Made by a program: the position numbers and the translations under genes. A stretch of 64,000 bases of DNA from Frigidibacter sp. RF13 (lineage in GTDB: Bacteria; Pseudomonadota; Alphaproteobacteria; Rhodobacterales; Rhodobacteraceae). Within the stretch, counting starts at the first letter, position 1. The number at the start of each line of letters is the position of its first letter. This document shows positions 38,634-48,181 of this stretch, in pieces. Under the pieces are notes generated by a model. That model had not been told where the DNA came from, searched no databases, and saw only the letters and a list, made by a program, of their open reading frames with translations. The stretch lies in contig NZ_JAPNUE010000002.1 in assembly GCF_026626305.1 (NCBI RefSeq), forward strand, positions 1 through 64,000, in the 5' to 3' direction.

Positions 38634-39281
38634 GTGCACATGCGTTACGATGCCGCGATCTTCGATCTCGACGGACTTCTGCTCGATACCGAGCGTCTCG
38701 CAATCACCGCAGGCTATCGCGCATTGGCCGATCTTGGCCTGCCAAAGACAGACGGCCTGTTCGAAGGCCTCGTGGGCAAGGACAATGCCACCGGCGCACG
38801 CGCGCTACTCTCTCATTATGGTGAGGATTTTCCCATCGAGCGATTCGGTAGCCGATGGGACGGGCTGTTCTTCGCGGCGCTGGAAGAGGGCATTCCGCTT
38901 CGCCCCGGCGCAACCGAGCTTCTCGACCGGCTGGAGGCGCTGGGATTGCCGCGCGCCGTTGCAACATCGAGCCAGCGAAAGAGCGCCGACCACAAGCTGT
39001 CGAAGACCGGCCTTCACCGCTATTTCGGCGCGGTGGTGACGGTCAATTGCGTGACTAGGCCGAAGCCCGCACCGGACCCTTACCTTCTGGCGGCGAAAAG
39101 GCTCGGCCAGCGCGCGGAGCGCTGCATCGCCTTTGAGGATTCTGATACCGGCGCGGCAGCGGCGCGGGCCGCCGGGATGGTGGTGGTGCAGGTGCCAGAC
39201 ATGCAGGTAACCGATGGGCGCCATGCCCATCATCTGGCCGAAAGTCTTCTGGAAGGCGCCCACGCGGCAGGGCTGATCTAG
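38634..39281 (+). CDS. HAD-superfamily hydrolase (phosphatase/phosphoglucomutase-like)
   Basis: A 215-residue HAD subfamily IA hydrolase: motif I DAAIFDLDGLLLDTE, motif II ATSSQRKSADHKL, motif III Lys in RPKPAPDPYLLAAKRLG, motif IV FEDSDTGAAAARAAGM. Such enzymes act on small phosphomonoesters or as beta-phosphoglucomutases; the substrate is unknown. A GTG at 38634 or an ATG at 38640 may be the start. Confidence 0.9.
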   Translation: MHMRYDAAIFDLDGLLLDTERLAITAGYRALADLGLPKTDGLFEGLVGKDNATGARALLSHYGEDFPIERFGSRWDGLFFAALEEGIPLRPGATELLDRLEALGLPRAVATSSQRKSADHKLSKTGLHRYFGAVVTVNCVTRPKPAPDPYLLAAKRLGQRAERCIAFEDSDTGAAAARAAGMVVVQVPDMQVTDGRHAHHLAESLLEGAHAAGLI

Positions 39282-39288
39282 GCCCGTC

Positions 39289-40545
39289 TCAGGGCTGTTC
39301 TTCGGGGAACCTCAGCCGGAAGAAACCATAGATCGTCAGGCCCAGTGTCACGATCCCGGCGATGAGGAAGGGGGCGAGAAGCGCGGTTTCACGTCCCAGA
39401 TACGGCTCGCCAAGGCGGACGAGGACACCTCCCATCAGCGCGCCAGCGGGCATTATCCCCCAGCCGAGGAAGCGATAGACCGAATTCACCCGGCCAAGCA
39501 GCGCGGGCGGGATCACCCGCTGGCGGTAAGACACCGTCACCACATTCCACAGGACGCCGCCGAACGCATCACCGAAGAAACCAAGCGCAGCACCCGGGAG
39601 CGTTGGCCAGAGTCCGAGCAGGAAGTATGCACCGGTGAAGATCGCCATGGAAAGATGCACGGTCTTCTCCGGCCCGAGGCGCGCGGCGATCATCGGTCCG
39701 GCAAGGCCCGCAAGCACCCCGCCCGCCGCGCCCGTGGTCAGAAGTAGGCCGAACCCGAAGGCATCGAGCCCGAGGATTTCCTGCGCATAAAGGGCTGCCA
39801 TGGTCATGGCGGCGGTAAAGACGGCGTTGGTCAGCCCGAGGATCACCGCGAGACGGCGCACCAGCGGATTGGCCATAAGCCAGGCAAGCCCCTCCTTCAA
39901 CTCGGTCAGGAACGGTCGGCGCGGCGGCAGGGCCACGGGCGGCAGCACCATGAGCCCGACGAGAGCCGCCGCAGTGGCGAAGCTTGCGGCATCGAGGCCG
40001 AAGGGCCAGGCAATGCCGAAGCCGATCAGCGCGCCTGCGAGCGGCGGGCCAATGAACTGGTTCATCACCTGCTCGGCGCTCCACATCTGGCCGTTCGCCC
40101 GTTCGAGGTCGGCGGGAGCGACGATCGCGGGCATCAGCGTCTGGGCGGCGTTGTCGCGCAGGACCTCGGCGGTGCCGAGCAGAAAGGCAAGGCCTGCAAG
40201 TGCCAGTATGGCGCCGGGGCCGGCGCTGTCGGGCTGCGGCAGGGCGGGGATAGAGAAGATCAGCGCGATGACCCCGAAAGTCAGGAGCATCCGCACCAGG
40301 TCCGCCCTGATCATCATCCGCCGCCGGTCAGCCCGGTCGGTCCAGACCCCGGCGGGGAGCGCGAACAGAAACCAGGGCAGGCGCCCGCCAGTCACAACGA
40401 GCGAGATCAGGAAAGGATCGCGGGTCAGAAGCGTGGCAAGCCAGGGAAAGGCCAGAACCGACACGCCATCGCCGAGGTTCGAAATCACGCTTGCCGTGAA
40501 ATGCAGGCGGTAATTGCGGTTTCGGCGAAGAAGGGCTGCGGCCAA
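39289..40545 (-). CDS. MFS transporter (MFS_3/EntS-like)
   Basis: A 418-residue polytopic inner-membrane transporter with about 12 helices. The N-terminus NYRLHFTASVISNLGDGVSVLAFPWL and the loop WTDRADRRRMMIRADLVR resemble MFS_3 exporters. A TTG start at 40545 has GAGGG just upstream, overlapping the stop of the preceding exported-protein gene, so the two are coupled. The substrate is unknown. Confidence 0.82.
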   Translation of the reverse strand: MAAALLRRNRNYRLHFTASVISNLGDGVSVLAFPWLATLLTRDPFLISLVVTGGRLPWFLFALPAGVWTDRADRRRMMIRADLVRMLLTFGVIALIFSIPALPQPDSAGPGAILALAGLAFLLGTAEVLRDNAAQTLMPAIVAPADLERANGQMWSAEQVMNQFIGPPLAGALIGFGIAWPFGLDAASFATAAALVGLMVLPPVALPPRRPFLTELKEGLAWLMANPLVRRLAVILGLTNAVFTAAMTMAALYAQEILGLDAFGFGLLLTTGAAGGVLAGLAGPMIAARLGPEKTVHLSMAIFTGAYFLLGLWPTLPGAALGFFGDAFGGVLWNVVTVSYRQRVIPPALLGRVNSVYRFLGWGIMPAGALMGGVLVRLGEPYLGRETALLAPFLIAGIVTLGLTIYGFFRLRFPEEQP

Positions 40546-40552
40546 AGCGCCC

Positions 40553-41095
40553 TCAGTTTGCAGGGACGGAGGTGGCGGGCGGCAACTGAAGCCCGGCCAC
40601 GAACGGATAGGCGAAACCGACGATCTGCAACTGGGCCGGGCCGTCGATCCGGCTGAAATACCATTTGCCGCCTTCCTCGATCGCCAGAAGCGGCTGCTGG
40701 TTCAGGGTCTTCTTGCCGCCGCCTTCGGCCACGAACTGCGCGGGCACTACCGCCCAGACCACCGCCGTCCCGTCGGGAAGCGTCGCGTCGTTTCCCTCCC
40801 AAGGCCCGGGCGCGGTGACGAAATCGGTGATCTTCGTCGTCTTCATCACCTCTTTCGTCTGGGCGACGAGCGTCTCGGTCACTTTCTTCGCCTCAATCCC
40901 GGCGGTACCGGCGACCACGTTCAGAACGCGCGGCGGGATGGTGCCCACCACCTTCTCCGCCTCTTTCGCCATCGTCGCCCGGCCATAGCGCGCCACGGCG
41001 GATTCGAGCGCCTTCGCCTCCGCCTCGGTCAGTGGACGGGCAAAGGCAGGAAGACCGAGGATGACGAGCAGAAGGGCGAGAAGAGGCAGGCGCAT
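40553..41095 (-). CDS. Exported protein of unknown function
   Basis: A 180-residue protein with a signal peptide (MRLPLLALLLVILGLPAFA) and no recognised domain. The mature part is mixed alpha/beta with GGKWYFSRIDGPAQLQIV near the end. Several upstream in-frame starts exist, but only this one gives a clean signal peptide. It is followed at once by the coupled MFS gene and is divergent from xthA. Confidence 0.72.
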   Translation of the reverse strand: MRLPLLALLLVILGLPAFARPLTEAEAKALESAVARYGRATMAKEAEKVVGTIPPRVLNVVAGTAGIEAKKVTETLVAQTKEVMKTTKITDFVTAPGPWEGNDATLPDGTAVVWAVVPAQFVAEGGGKKTLNQQPLLAIEEGGKWYFSRIDGPAQLQIVGFAYPFVAGLQLPPATSVPAN

Positions 41096-41234
41096 GATAG
41101 GCATCCGTATTGGGTCGCGACACATCTTGCACGCACTATCGGGTCCGGCAAGTGTGAACGGGCCGGACGCATTGGCCCTCGCGCTTTCCCGCCCAAGCTG
41201 CCATTGTCGCGCCCGATCAGGAAGGAGCCCGCCC

Positions 41235-42023
41235 ATGTCATTCACCGTCGCCACTTGGAACATCAATTCGGTGCGCCTGCGCGAACCGATCGTGGCGAAG
41301 CTGATGGGCGAGGAGGCGCCGGACATCCTGTGCCTGCAGGAATGCAAATGCACCGAAGAGCAAATCCCGGTCGAGGCCTTCGAGAAGCTCGGCTATCGCT
41401 GGCGGGTGGCAAAGGGCCAGAAAAGCTACAATGGCGTGGCAATCCTGTCGAAACTGCCGATGACGCTCGCGGGCTCGCATGATTTCGCCAGCCTCGGCCA
41501 TGCCCGCCACGTGGCCGGGCGGCTGGACAACGGCGTGACGATCCACAATTTCTATGTACCCGCGGGCGGCGACATTCCCGACCGGACCGAGAATGTGAAG
41601 TTCGGCCAGAAGCTCGATTTCCTGACCCATATGCGCGACTCGTTCCGCGAGGAGCGACCCCAGAAGGCGATCCTTGTGGGCGATCTGAACATCGCGCCGC
41701 GCGAGGATGACGTCTGGAACCACAAGGCGCTTCTGAAGATCGTCAGCCACACGCCGGTCGAGGTTGACCATCTTGCCGCCGCGCAAGAGGCGGGCGGCTG
41801 GGTCGACATCACCCGCAAGGACATTCCCGAGGGCCGGCTTTACAGCTGGTGGTCCTATCGTTCGCCCGACTGGGATGCGGCCGACAAGGGCCGCAGGCTC
41901 GATCATATCTGGGCCACGCCCGACATCGCGAACGCCGGTCACGGCAGCCGCATCCTCCGCGCCGCGCGCGGATGGGAGCAGCCGTCGGACCATGTGCCGG
42001 TCTTCGCAGGCTTCGATCTCTAA
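41235..42023 (+). CDS. xthA: Exodeoxyribonuclease III
   Basis: DNA-repair AP endonuclease/3'-5' exonuclease. The 262-residue product has TWNINSVRLR at the start, the metal-binding Glu in LQECKC, LVGDLNIAPREDDVWN, and the catalytic SDHVPVFAGFDL C-terminus. The ATG at 41235 follows an AAGGAG site; the open frame upstream has no similarity. Confidence 0.96.
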   Translation: MSFTVATWNINSVRLREPIVAKLMGEEAPDILCLQECKCTEEQIPVEAFEKLGYRWRVAKGQKSYNGVAILSKLPMTLAGSHDFASLGHARHVAGRLDNGVTIHNFYVPAGGDIPDRTENVKFGQKLDFLTHMRDSFREERPQKAILVGDLNIAPREDDVWNHKALLKIVSHTPVEVDHLAAAQEAGGWVDITRKDIPEGRLYSWWSYRSPDWDAADKGRRLDHIWATPDIANAGHGSRILRAARGWEQPSDHVPVFAGFDL

Positions 42024-42128
42024 GTGCGGCCCGACGCGTTGTCCGGCGGCGATCTCTTGCCGATCAGGTGTGCGCCGATTGGCGCGGGCACTCTCCTCGG
42101 CTATGAGGGGCCGGGGCAAGGAGGAAAG

Positions 42129-42575
42129 ATGCAGTCTGTCACCCGTCGCGCGGCCCTAGGCCTTTCCCTCGCAGCGCTTGCCGCCTGCGGCGCTCGGCCC
42201 CGCCGCGCCGAGCCCGCTGGTCCGGCCGACGTCAACCGGCTGATCAGCAAATATGCTCGGATCCACGACATTCCGGAATCGCTCCTCCATCGCGTCGTGC
42301 GACGCGAGAGCAACTACAACCCGGCGGCCCGCAACGGCCCCTATTGGGGCCTGATGCAGATCCTGCCGCAGACCGCCCGCACCATGGGCTATCGCGGCAC
42401 GCCCGAGGGGCTTCTCGATGCCGAGACCAACCTGAAATACGCCGGCAAGTATCTGCGCGGCGCCTGGCTGGTGGCGCGCGGCAGCGAAGACCGTGCCGTC
42501 ATGTGGTATGCCAAGGGTTACTATTATGAAGCGAAACGCCTTGGTCTTCTGAAGGAAACCGGGCTGATCGCCTGA
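42129..42575 (+). CDS. Lytic transglycosylase, SLT family, lipoprotein
   Basis: A 148-residue single-domain SLT lysozyme-like enzyme that cleaves peptidoglycan. It has a lipobox (SLAALAAC) after MQSVTRRAALGL, the catalytic Glu in VVRRESNYNPAARNGPYWGLMQILPQTA, and the C-terminal AVMWYAKGYYYEAKRLG. The ATG at 42129 follows AAGGAGG. It is downstream of xthA in the same direction. Confidence 0.9.
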   Translation: MQSVTRRAALGLSLAALAACGARPRRAEPAGPADVNRLISKYARIHDIPESLLHRVVRRESNYNPAARNGPYWGLMQILPQTARTMGYRGTPEGLLDAETNLKYAGKYLRGAWLVARGSEDRAVMWYAKGYYYEAKRLGLLKETGLIA

Positions 42576-42738
42576 GCGCATCAGCATCTGCCCGGAGCCG
42601 ACAGGTTCGCCGCCCGACGCGACGCCGCGGTCTTTCTAGCCAGATCGGCCAAACAGCTTGCCCGCCTTGCGCGTCGGGCCAGACGCATTAGTGTTTGACA
42701 TAGCTGGTGCGGACCAACGCGGCCACGGGAGAGTCTTG

Positions 42739-43557
42739 ATGCACATGACGCCACCGCCTGCCCTGAAACCTTGGATGCGCAAAGCGATCCGCGCCGCGGG
42801 AGACGCTGGCTCGGAGGCCGACATTCTCTCCTCTCTCACGGACCTGTCGAGAAGCCATCGCATCTTCGCTGAAACACGCTTCGAGGTGGCAGACCAGATC
42901 GTAGCTCACCAGAACGACCGCGCGATCGCGTTCCCGCGACCGCTCCACCGCGAGAATCACCGCACGATCCTCATGGGATATGTCGAGAGCATAGGCGCGA
43001 AGTATCAAGAGGACGGTTGGTGTGAGGTCGAGCCGGGCGATATCGTCGTCGACTGCGGCGGCTACGTGGGCGGCTTTGCGCGTTCGGTGGTCGAGATCGC
43101 TGAGAGGGTGATCGTGATCGAACCCGCGCCGACAAATTATGATTGCTGTCTTACAAATCTTGCCGGATTCGACCAGGCTCTGATTGTGCAGGCCGGACTG
43201 TTCGACAAGACCGGGACGCTGCCCCTGCAGATGAGCCGCCGCTGTGTCGATCATTCGCTTCTTTCCCCAGACCGAGGCGCGACGGGCGAGTCCATTCCCG
43301 TGCAGACGTTGCGGCTTGATGATCTGATGGGACGCGTGGGGATCACGCGGCTCGATTTCTTGAAGCTTGAAGCGGAAGGAGCGGAAATCGAGGTTATCGA
43401 AGGCATGGGCGCCGCTCGCCCGCGGAAAATCTCTATCGATGCCGGGCCGGAAAGGTACGGGCAAAGCCCGATTGCCGATCTGACCGCCATGCTGACGGAG
43501 CGAGGGTACGAGACAAAGGCACGCGGGCACAATCTGCTGGCTGTGCTGAAATCCTGA
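42739..43557 (+). CDS. FkbM-family methyltransferase
   Basis: A 272-residue SAM-dependent methyltransferase of the FkbM type (EPGDIVVDCGGYVGGFARSVVEIAERVIVIEPAP; later ITRLDFLKLEAEGAEIEVIEG). Family members O-methylate sugars and natural products; the substrate is unknown. The ATG at 42739 is preceded by GGGAGAG. It is followed by the ClC gene 16 bases on. Confidence 0.88.
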   Translation: MHMTPPPALKPWMRKAIRAAGDAGSEADILSSLTDLSRSHRIFAETRFEVADQIVAHQNDRAIAFPRPLHRENHRTILMGYVESIGAKYQEDGWCEVEPGDIVVDCGGYVGGFARSVVEIAERVIVIEPAPTNYDCCLTNLAGFDQALIVQAGLFDKTGTLPLQMSRRCVDHSLLSPDRGATGESIPVQTLRLDDLMGRVGITRLDFLKLEAEGAEIEVIEGMGAARPRKISIDAGPERYGQSPIADLTAMLTERGYETKARGHNLLAVLKS

Positions 43558-43573
43558 ATCTCAGGGAATTCGC

Positions 43574-44932
43574 ATGCGCCCGGGAGTGATCAGACGCCAG
43601 ATGATGCGCCGTTCGCGCGCGCTTGTCGCCTCGCCGCGGCTCTGGCGGTCGCGGCTGGTCTTCTGGGTAGGCGCCATCGCCATCGGCCTGATCAGCGCGG
43701 GCTTTGCGGTGCTGGCTGACGAGGCCCACGGCCTATTCCTCACGGCCTTCGGTGACGGCTGGCGGCGCTGGCTGCCGCTGCTGGTCACACCCCTTGGATT
43801 CATTGCCTGCGCCTGGGCCGCCGACCGGTTCTTTCCCGGCTCGCAGGGCTCGGGCATTCCCCAGACGATCGCAGCACGGCATCTGCGCGAGGATGAGGAC
43901 CGGGGCGGCTACCTGACGCTGAGGATCGTCGTCGGCAAGATTTCCCTGACGCTCGCGGGCCTTCTGGCCGGCGCATCGATCGGGCGCGAGGGACCGACGG
44001 TACAGGTGGGGGCCGCGCTGATGCTGGCCTCGGGGCGGCTTGGCGGCATGGCGCATGCGCGCGGCCTGATCCTCGCGGGTTCAGCGGCGGGCATCGCCGC
44101 AGCCTTCAACACGCCGCTCGCAGGAATCGTCTTCGCGATCGAGGAGATGAGCCGCGCCTATCAGGCCCGGACGAACGGCCTTGTCCTTTCGGCGGTGATC
44201 CTCGCCGGTGTCGCCTCGCTCTCCATCCTCGGCAGCTATACTTACTTCGGCGTCACCCATGTCAGCGCGCATTTTCCCGGGGACTGGGGACTGGTCGCCG
44301 CAACTGGAATCGCGGGCGGCCTATTTGGGGCCCTCTTTAGCCTTGCCACGGTGGGGCTGGTCACGCGGCTGCGGCGGGCAAGGATCTTCACCCGTGAACG
44401 GCGGCTTCTTCTCGTGGCCGGCGGCGCTGGTCTGATCGTTGCCGTCCTCGGCGTCGCGACCGGCGGGGCGACGTTCGGCACCGGCTACGACCAGGCGCGC
44501 GACGCGATCGAGGGCGACGGCCTGCCCGGCGTCTTTTTCCTCGCGAAGCTCATCGCCACCCTCGCCTCAACCGTCTCGGGCATCCCAGGCGGCCTTTTCG
44601 CACCCTCGCTGTCGGTCGGCGCCGGGCTTGGCAGCTCGATCAGCCTCCTGCTCGGCGCTTCGGTGACACTCGGCGCCATCCTCGGCATGGCGGGCTATTT
44701 CGCGGGCGTTGTTCAGGCGCCCCTGACGACCGTGGTGATCGTGGTCGAGATGACCGGCAATCACGACAATGTCGTGCCGATCATGGCAGCGGCAATGCTA
44801 GGTTACGGCGTTTCGCGCCTTATCTCGCCCGAGCCTCTGTACCACGCCTTGTCGCGGCTCTGGATCGCCGACGCGATCCGGCGGCGGCGGAGCGAGGCCG
44901 CACCCGCTACACCGGAATCGCCGTCGTCTTGA
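43574..44932 (+). CDS. ClC-family chloride channel/antiporter
   Basis: A 452-residue inner-membrane protein with the anion-selectivity motifs GSQGSGIPQ, GASIGREGPTVQVGAA, and the GGLFAPSLSVGAGLGSS loop. These define bacterial ClC H+/Cl- antiporters or channels. No C-terminal CBS domains are present. Its 3' end overlaps the convergent lrp-family gene by 26 bases. Confidence 0.93.
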   Translation: MRPGVIRRQMMRRSRALVASPRLWRSRLVFWVGAIAIGLISAGFAVLADEAHGLFLTAFGDGWRRWLPLLVTPLGFIACAWAADRFFPGSQGSGIPQTIAARHLREDEDRGGYLTLRIVVGKISLTLAGLLAGASIGREGPTVQVGAALMLASGRLGGMAHARGLILAGSAAGIAAAFNTPLAGIVFAIEEMSRAYQARTNGLVLSAVILAGVASLSILGSYTYFGVTHVSAHFPGDWGLVAATGIAGGLFGALFSLATVGLVTRLRRARIFTRERRLLLVAGGAGLIVAVLGVATGGATFGTGYDQARDAIEGDGLPGVFFLAKLIATLASTVSGIPGGLFAPSLSVGAGLGSSISLLLGASVTLGAILGMAGYFAGVVQAPLTTVVIVVEMTGNHDNVVPIMAAAMLGYGVSRLISPEPLYHALSRLWIADAIRRRRSEAAPATPESPSS

Positions 44933-45365
44933 AGACCGTCCTCAGCGCGAAGGACGAATGCATCTGTGCGACGCCCGGCAGGCGGGCGAGGTACTGGCGG
45001 TGGATGCGGGCGAAATCGTCGGTGTCTTGCGCCACGACCTTCAAGAGGTAATCCGCCGTCCCTGCCATAAGGTGGCATTCCAGCACATCCGGCACCCGCC
45101 GCACTTCTGTCTCGAACGCTTCCAGCACCTCGTCGGCCTGGCCGGACAGGGTGATCTCGACGAAAACCGTCGTCGGCCGCCCCATGCGGCGCGCGTCCAG
45201 AAGCGCCACATAGGCGCCGATGAATCCCTCTTCCTCCAGCCGTGCCACCCGGCGGTGGCAGGCCGAAGGCGACAGGTTCACCCGCTCCGACAGGTCGGCA
45301 TTGGTCAGGCGGCCTTCTTTCTGCAGCGCAGAAAGTATCCGGCGATCTGTTGCGTCCAGTTCCAT
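44907..45365 (-). CDS. Lrp/AsnC-family transcriptional regulator (AldR-like)
   Basis: A 152-residue regulator with an N-terminal HTH (LDATDRRILSALQKEGRLTNADLSERVNLSPSACHRRVARLEEEGFI) and a C-terminal RAM ligand domain (LMAGTADYLLKVVAQDTDDFARI). It is divergent from ald, the typical arrangement for an alanine-responsive activator of alanine dehydrogenase. Confidence 0.93.
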   Translation of the reverse strand: MELDATDRRILSALQKEGRLTNADLSERVNLSPSACHRRVARLEEEGFIGAYVALLDARRMGRPTTVFVEITLSGQADEVLEAFETEVRRVPDVLECHLMAGTADYLLKVVAQDTDDFARIHRQYLARLPGVAQMHSSFALRTVFKTTAIPV

Positions 45366-45397
45366 TTCTGCGCACCATTATTCGACAGAACTTGAAT

Positions 45398-45417
45398 CTC
45401 TTCGAATATTCTTCGAT
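45398..45417. promoter_or_regulatory. Putative Lrp/AldR operator between lrp and ald
   Basis: The AT-rich divergent gap contains CTCTTCGAATATTCTTCGA: the palindrome GAATATTC (45404-45411) flanked by two CTTCGA copies. Position and base composition suit an Lrp-family site controlling both genes. The ald ribosome binding site CGGAGGA follows at about 45496. Confidence 0.45.
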
Positions 45418-45506
45418 ACCATAGCAATACCACAACCGTTCTTTGCAAAGCAATTGCGCGCCTGCTGCGGCATACTGGATCCAATCGTTCATTCGGAGGA
45501 TCCACG

Positions 45507-46622
45507 ATGAAAATCGGCTGCCCCAAGGAAATCAAGCCGCAGGAATTCCGCGTCGGCATGACGCCCAACGCCGCGCGCGAAGCCATCAGCCACGGCCATG
45601 AAGTCTACATGGAAAAGAACGCCGGCACCGGCGCGGGCTTTGCCGATGCAGACTACACCGCCGTCGGCGCCAAGATCCTCGACACCGCGGCCGAGGTCTT
45701 CGCCAAGGCCGACATGATCGTCAAGGTCAAGGAACCGCAGGCGGTCGAACGCAAGATGCTGCGCGAAGGCCAGATCCTCTTCACCTACCTTCACCTCGCG
45801 CCCGATCCGGATCAGACCCACGACCTGATCAAATCCGGCGCTACCTGCATCGCCTATGAAACAGTGACCGACCGCAACGGCGGCCTGCCGCTGCTCGCGC
45901 CAATGTCCGAGGTTGCGGGCCGTCTGGCCCCGCAGGTCGGCGCCTGGACGCTGCAGAAGGCCAATGGCGGCCGTGGCGTGCTGCTCGGCGGCGTGCCGGG
46001 CGTGTCGCCCGCCAAGGTCCTCGTGATCGGCGGCGGCGTCGTCGGCACCCATGCGGCGAAGATCGCCGCCGGCATGGGCGCGGATGTGACCGTTCTTGAC
46101 CGCTCGATCCCGCGCCTGCGCTATCTCGACGACGTCTTCGGCGGCACCTTCAAGAACGCCTATGCCAACGAAGGCAACACGATCGAGCTGGCTCGCCAGG
46201 CCGACATGATCATCGGCGCCGTACTGATCCCGGGCGCGGCCGCACCCAAGCTGATCTCGAAGGCGCAGCTGAAGGAACTGAAACCCGGCGCGGCGCTTGT
46301 AGACGTCGCCATCGACCAAGGCGGCTGTTTCGAGACCTCGAAGGCCACCACCCACCAGGACCCGATCTACGAGGTTGACGGCATCATGCACTACTGCGTG
46401 GCCAACATGCCGGGCGCCGTTGCCCGTACCTCGACGCTCGCGCTCGGCAACGCGACCATGCCCTTCATGCTGGCGCTTGCCGACAAGGGCTGGAAAAAGG
46501 CCTGCGCCGATGACGTGCACCTCTTGAACGGCCTGAACGTCCATGCGGGCAAGCTGACATATGCCGCCGTCGGCCAGGCGCTGAACCTGCCGACGGTCAA
46601 TGCGGCCGACGTCCTGAAATAA
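45507..46622 (+). CDS. ald: Alanine dehydrogenase
   Basis: NAD-dependent enzyme interconverting alanine with pyruvate and ammonia. The 371-residue product begins MKIGCPKEIKPQEFRVGMTP. It has NGGLPLLAPMSEVAGRLAPQ, the NAD-binding VIGGGVVGTHAAKIAAGMGADVTVLD, and DVAIDQGGCFETSKATTH. An Lrp-type regulator is divergent. A strong terminator follows. Confidence 0.97.
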   Translation: MKIGCPKEIKPQEFRVGMTPNAAREAISHGHEVYMEKNAGTGAGFADADYTAVGAKILDTAAEVFAKADMIVKVKEPQAVERKMLREGQILFTYLHLAPDPDQTHDLIKSGATCIAYETVTDRNGGLPLLAPMSEVAGRLAPQVGAWTLQKANGGRGVLLGGVPGVSPAKVLVIGGGVVGTHAAKIAAGMGADVTVLDRSIPRLRYLDDVFGGTFKNAYANEGNTIELARQADMIIGAVLIPGAAAPKLISKAQLKELKPGAALVDVAIDQGGCFETSKATTHQDPIYEVDGIMHYCVANMPGAVARTSTLALGNATMPFMLALADKGWKKACADDVHLLNGLNVHAGKLTYAAVGQALNLPTVNAADVLK

Positions 46623-46640
46623 GACCACCGCTCACGAAAA

Positions 46641-46668
46641 AAGGCCCGCCGTCTGGCGGGCCTTTTGC
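46641..46668. terminator. Bidirectional intrinsic terminator between ald and mscL
   Basis: AAAGGCCCGCC (46641-46651) pairs perfectly with GGCGGGCCTTT (46656-46666) across the GTCT tetraloop, flanked by A and T runs. It can serve ald on the plus strand and mscL on the minus strand. Confidence 0.9.
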
Positions 46669-46683
46669 TTGTCTGACCGGCAC

Positions 46684-47103
46684 TTATTTCTTCAGCGCAT
46701 CCCGGATCTGCATGAGCACATCCAGCTCGGTCGGGCCGGCCGGGGCCGGAGCAGCCTCCTCCTTCTTGACCGCCGCGTCCTTGATCCTGTTCACCGCCTT
46801 CACCAACAGGAACACGACAAAGGCGATGATCAGGAAGTTGATCACCGCGGTAATGAAGGAGCCATAGGCAAAGACCGGTGCGCCCGCTTCCCGGGCGGCC
46901 GCCAGAGACGCGAATTCGCCGTCGCCGAGGTTGACATAAAGATTCGAGAAATCGATCCCGCCGGTGATCAAGCCGATGATCGGATTGATCAGATCGGCGA
47001 CAAGCGAGCTGACGATTGCCGTGAACGCCGCGCCGATGATGATGCCGACGGCCATGTCCATGACATTGCCCTTGGCGATGAAGTCCCTGAATTCTTTTAT
47101 CAT
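46684..47103 (-). CDS. mscL: Large-conductance mechanosensitive channel
   Basis: Inner-membrane emergency valve for osmotic downshift. The 139-residue product has [35 protein letters not shown] as helix 1, [19 protein letters not shown] as helix 2, and the C-terminal bundle [14 protein letters not shown]. Upstream in-frame starts (to 47190) do not match the family. Confidence 0.97.
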   Translation of the reverse strand: MIKEFRDFIAKGNVMDMAVGIIIGAAFTAIVSSLVADLINPIIGLITGGIDFSNLYVNLGDGEFASLAAAREAGAPVFAYGSFITAVINFLIIAFVVFLLVKAVNRIKDAAVKKEEAAPAPAGPTELDVLMQIRDALKK

Positions 47104-47242
47104 TCCAGTCCCCTGTGCCGTTTGTCCCGCCGCGCGCATTGTTTCCTGTCGGCGGCGCGCGGATGCTAGCACGAGACGAAAAAAGCGCACGCGGGAAATT
47201 TGCGCGATCGCTCCCCCGCCATCTTAGCCGATCCGCAAAAGA

Positions 47243-47270
47243 AAAACGCCGCCCCGAAGGACGGCGTTTT
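47243..47270 (-). terminator. Intrinsic terminator of rplS-rpmE
   Basis: AAAACGCCG (47243-47251) pairs with CGGCGTTTT (47262-47270) around a loop that can extend the stem. On the minus strand the hairpin is followed by a T-rich run. It lies 20 bases past the rpmE stop. Confidence 0.85.
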
Positions 47271-47290
47271 GATCAGTCCGCAGGTCGATC

Positions 47291-47512
47291 TCAGAAGCCG
47301 AGGCCTGCGTACTTGTTCTTGAACTTCGACACGCGGCCACCGGTGTCAAGAAGCTTAGCCGAACCGCCGGTCCAGGCCGGATGCGCCAGCGGGTCGATGT
47401 CGAGCGACAGCGTGTCGCCTTCCTTGCCCCAGGTCGAACGGGTCTGGTAGGTCGAACCGTCGGTCATCTTCACGGTGATGAAGTGGTAGTCGGGATGAGT
47501 GCCTTGTTTCAT
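47291..47512 (-). CDS. rpmE: 50S ribosomal protein L31
   Basis: A 73-residue ribosomal protein, [20 protein letters not shown], ending [12 protein letters not shown]. It lacks the zinc-binding cysteines of the zinc-type L31, as in most alphaproteobacteria. It lies 11 bases after rplS in the same operon. Confidence 0.96.
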   Translation of the reverse strand: MKQGTHPDYHFITVKMTDGSTYQTRSTWGKEGDTLSLDIDPLAHPAWTGGSAKLLDTGGRVSKFKNKYAGLGF

Positions 47513-47523
47513 CGGTCCGCTCC

Positions 47524-47898
47524 TCACTCGGCTTTTTCTTTGTAGTTGGTGACTTCGGCGATCCGGGCCGATTTGCCGCGACGGTCGCGCAGGTAGTAAA
47601 GCTTGGCGCGGCGGACGCGGCCACGGCGGACCACTTCGATAGCTTCGATGTTGGTCGAATAGAGCGGGAACACACGCTCCACGCCTTCGCCGAACGAGAT
47701 CTTGCGCACGGTGAACGAGGCCGCGATCGTGTCGCCGCCCTTGCGGCTGATCACCACGCCTTCATAGTTCTGAACGCGGGTCCGGGTGCCTTCGGTCACC
47801 TTGAAGCCGACGCGAACGGTGTCGCCGGCCTTGAAATCGGGGATCTTTTTCCCGAGGCTGGCAATCTGCTCAGCCTCCAATTGGGCGATAATATCCAT
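47524..47898 (-). CDS. rplS: 50S ribosomal protein L19
   Basis: A 124-residue ribosomal protein with the L19 signature ([29 protein letters not shown], then [23 protein letters not shown]). It heads rplS-rpmE. The frequent upstream partners rimM and trmD are absent; a 353-base gap without a recognisable gene lies upstream (47899-48251), containing GC-rich inverted repeats and, at its far end, the operators of the divergent GNAT gene. Confidence 0.97.
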   Translation of the reverse strand: MDIIAQLEAEQIASLGKKIPDFKAGDTVRVGFKVTEGTRTRVQNYEGVVISRKGGDTIAASFTVRKISFGEGVERVFPLYSTNIEAIEVVRRGRVRRAKLYYLRDRRGKSARIAEVTNYKEKAE

Positions 47899-48181
47899 CG
47901 CTTTTCCTCATCTGCTCGCGGTTGGTCCGCGAAGGTCTGACACGATCCCAGAGCTCTCGGTCTTCATCCGGGTCCGCATGGCCGTTCGGCCGGGCGCCCG
48001 CCAGAGGTAGGGTCATTCTCTTTGGCCCTGTGCCCCAACCCGGTTCCCGCCGAAGAAGGCAGGCGCATCGGCCAAAGCACAAGGGTCCGGACGACTCGCA
48101 AGGGGCCCCGGACGGGCGGGGTATAGGGGGAAGGCCATGTGCGGTCAAGAGTGCGCGGCGGGGCGGAGAAGGGGTGATTGG

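Noticed and set aside
42695-42723. TTGACA as a promoter for the FkbM gene
   Set aside because: No acceptable -10 element follows at 16-18 bases.
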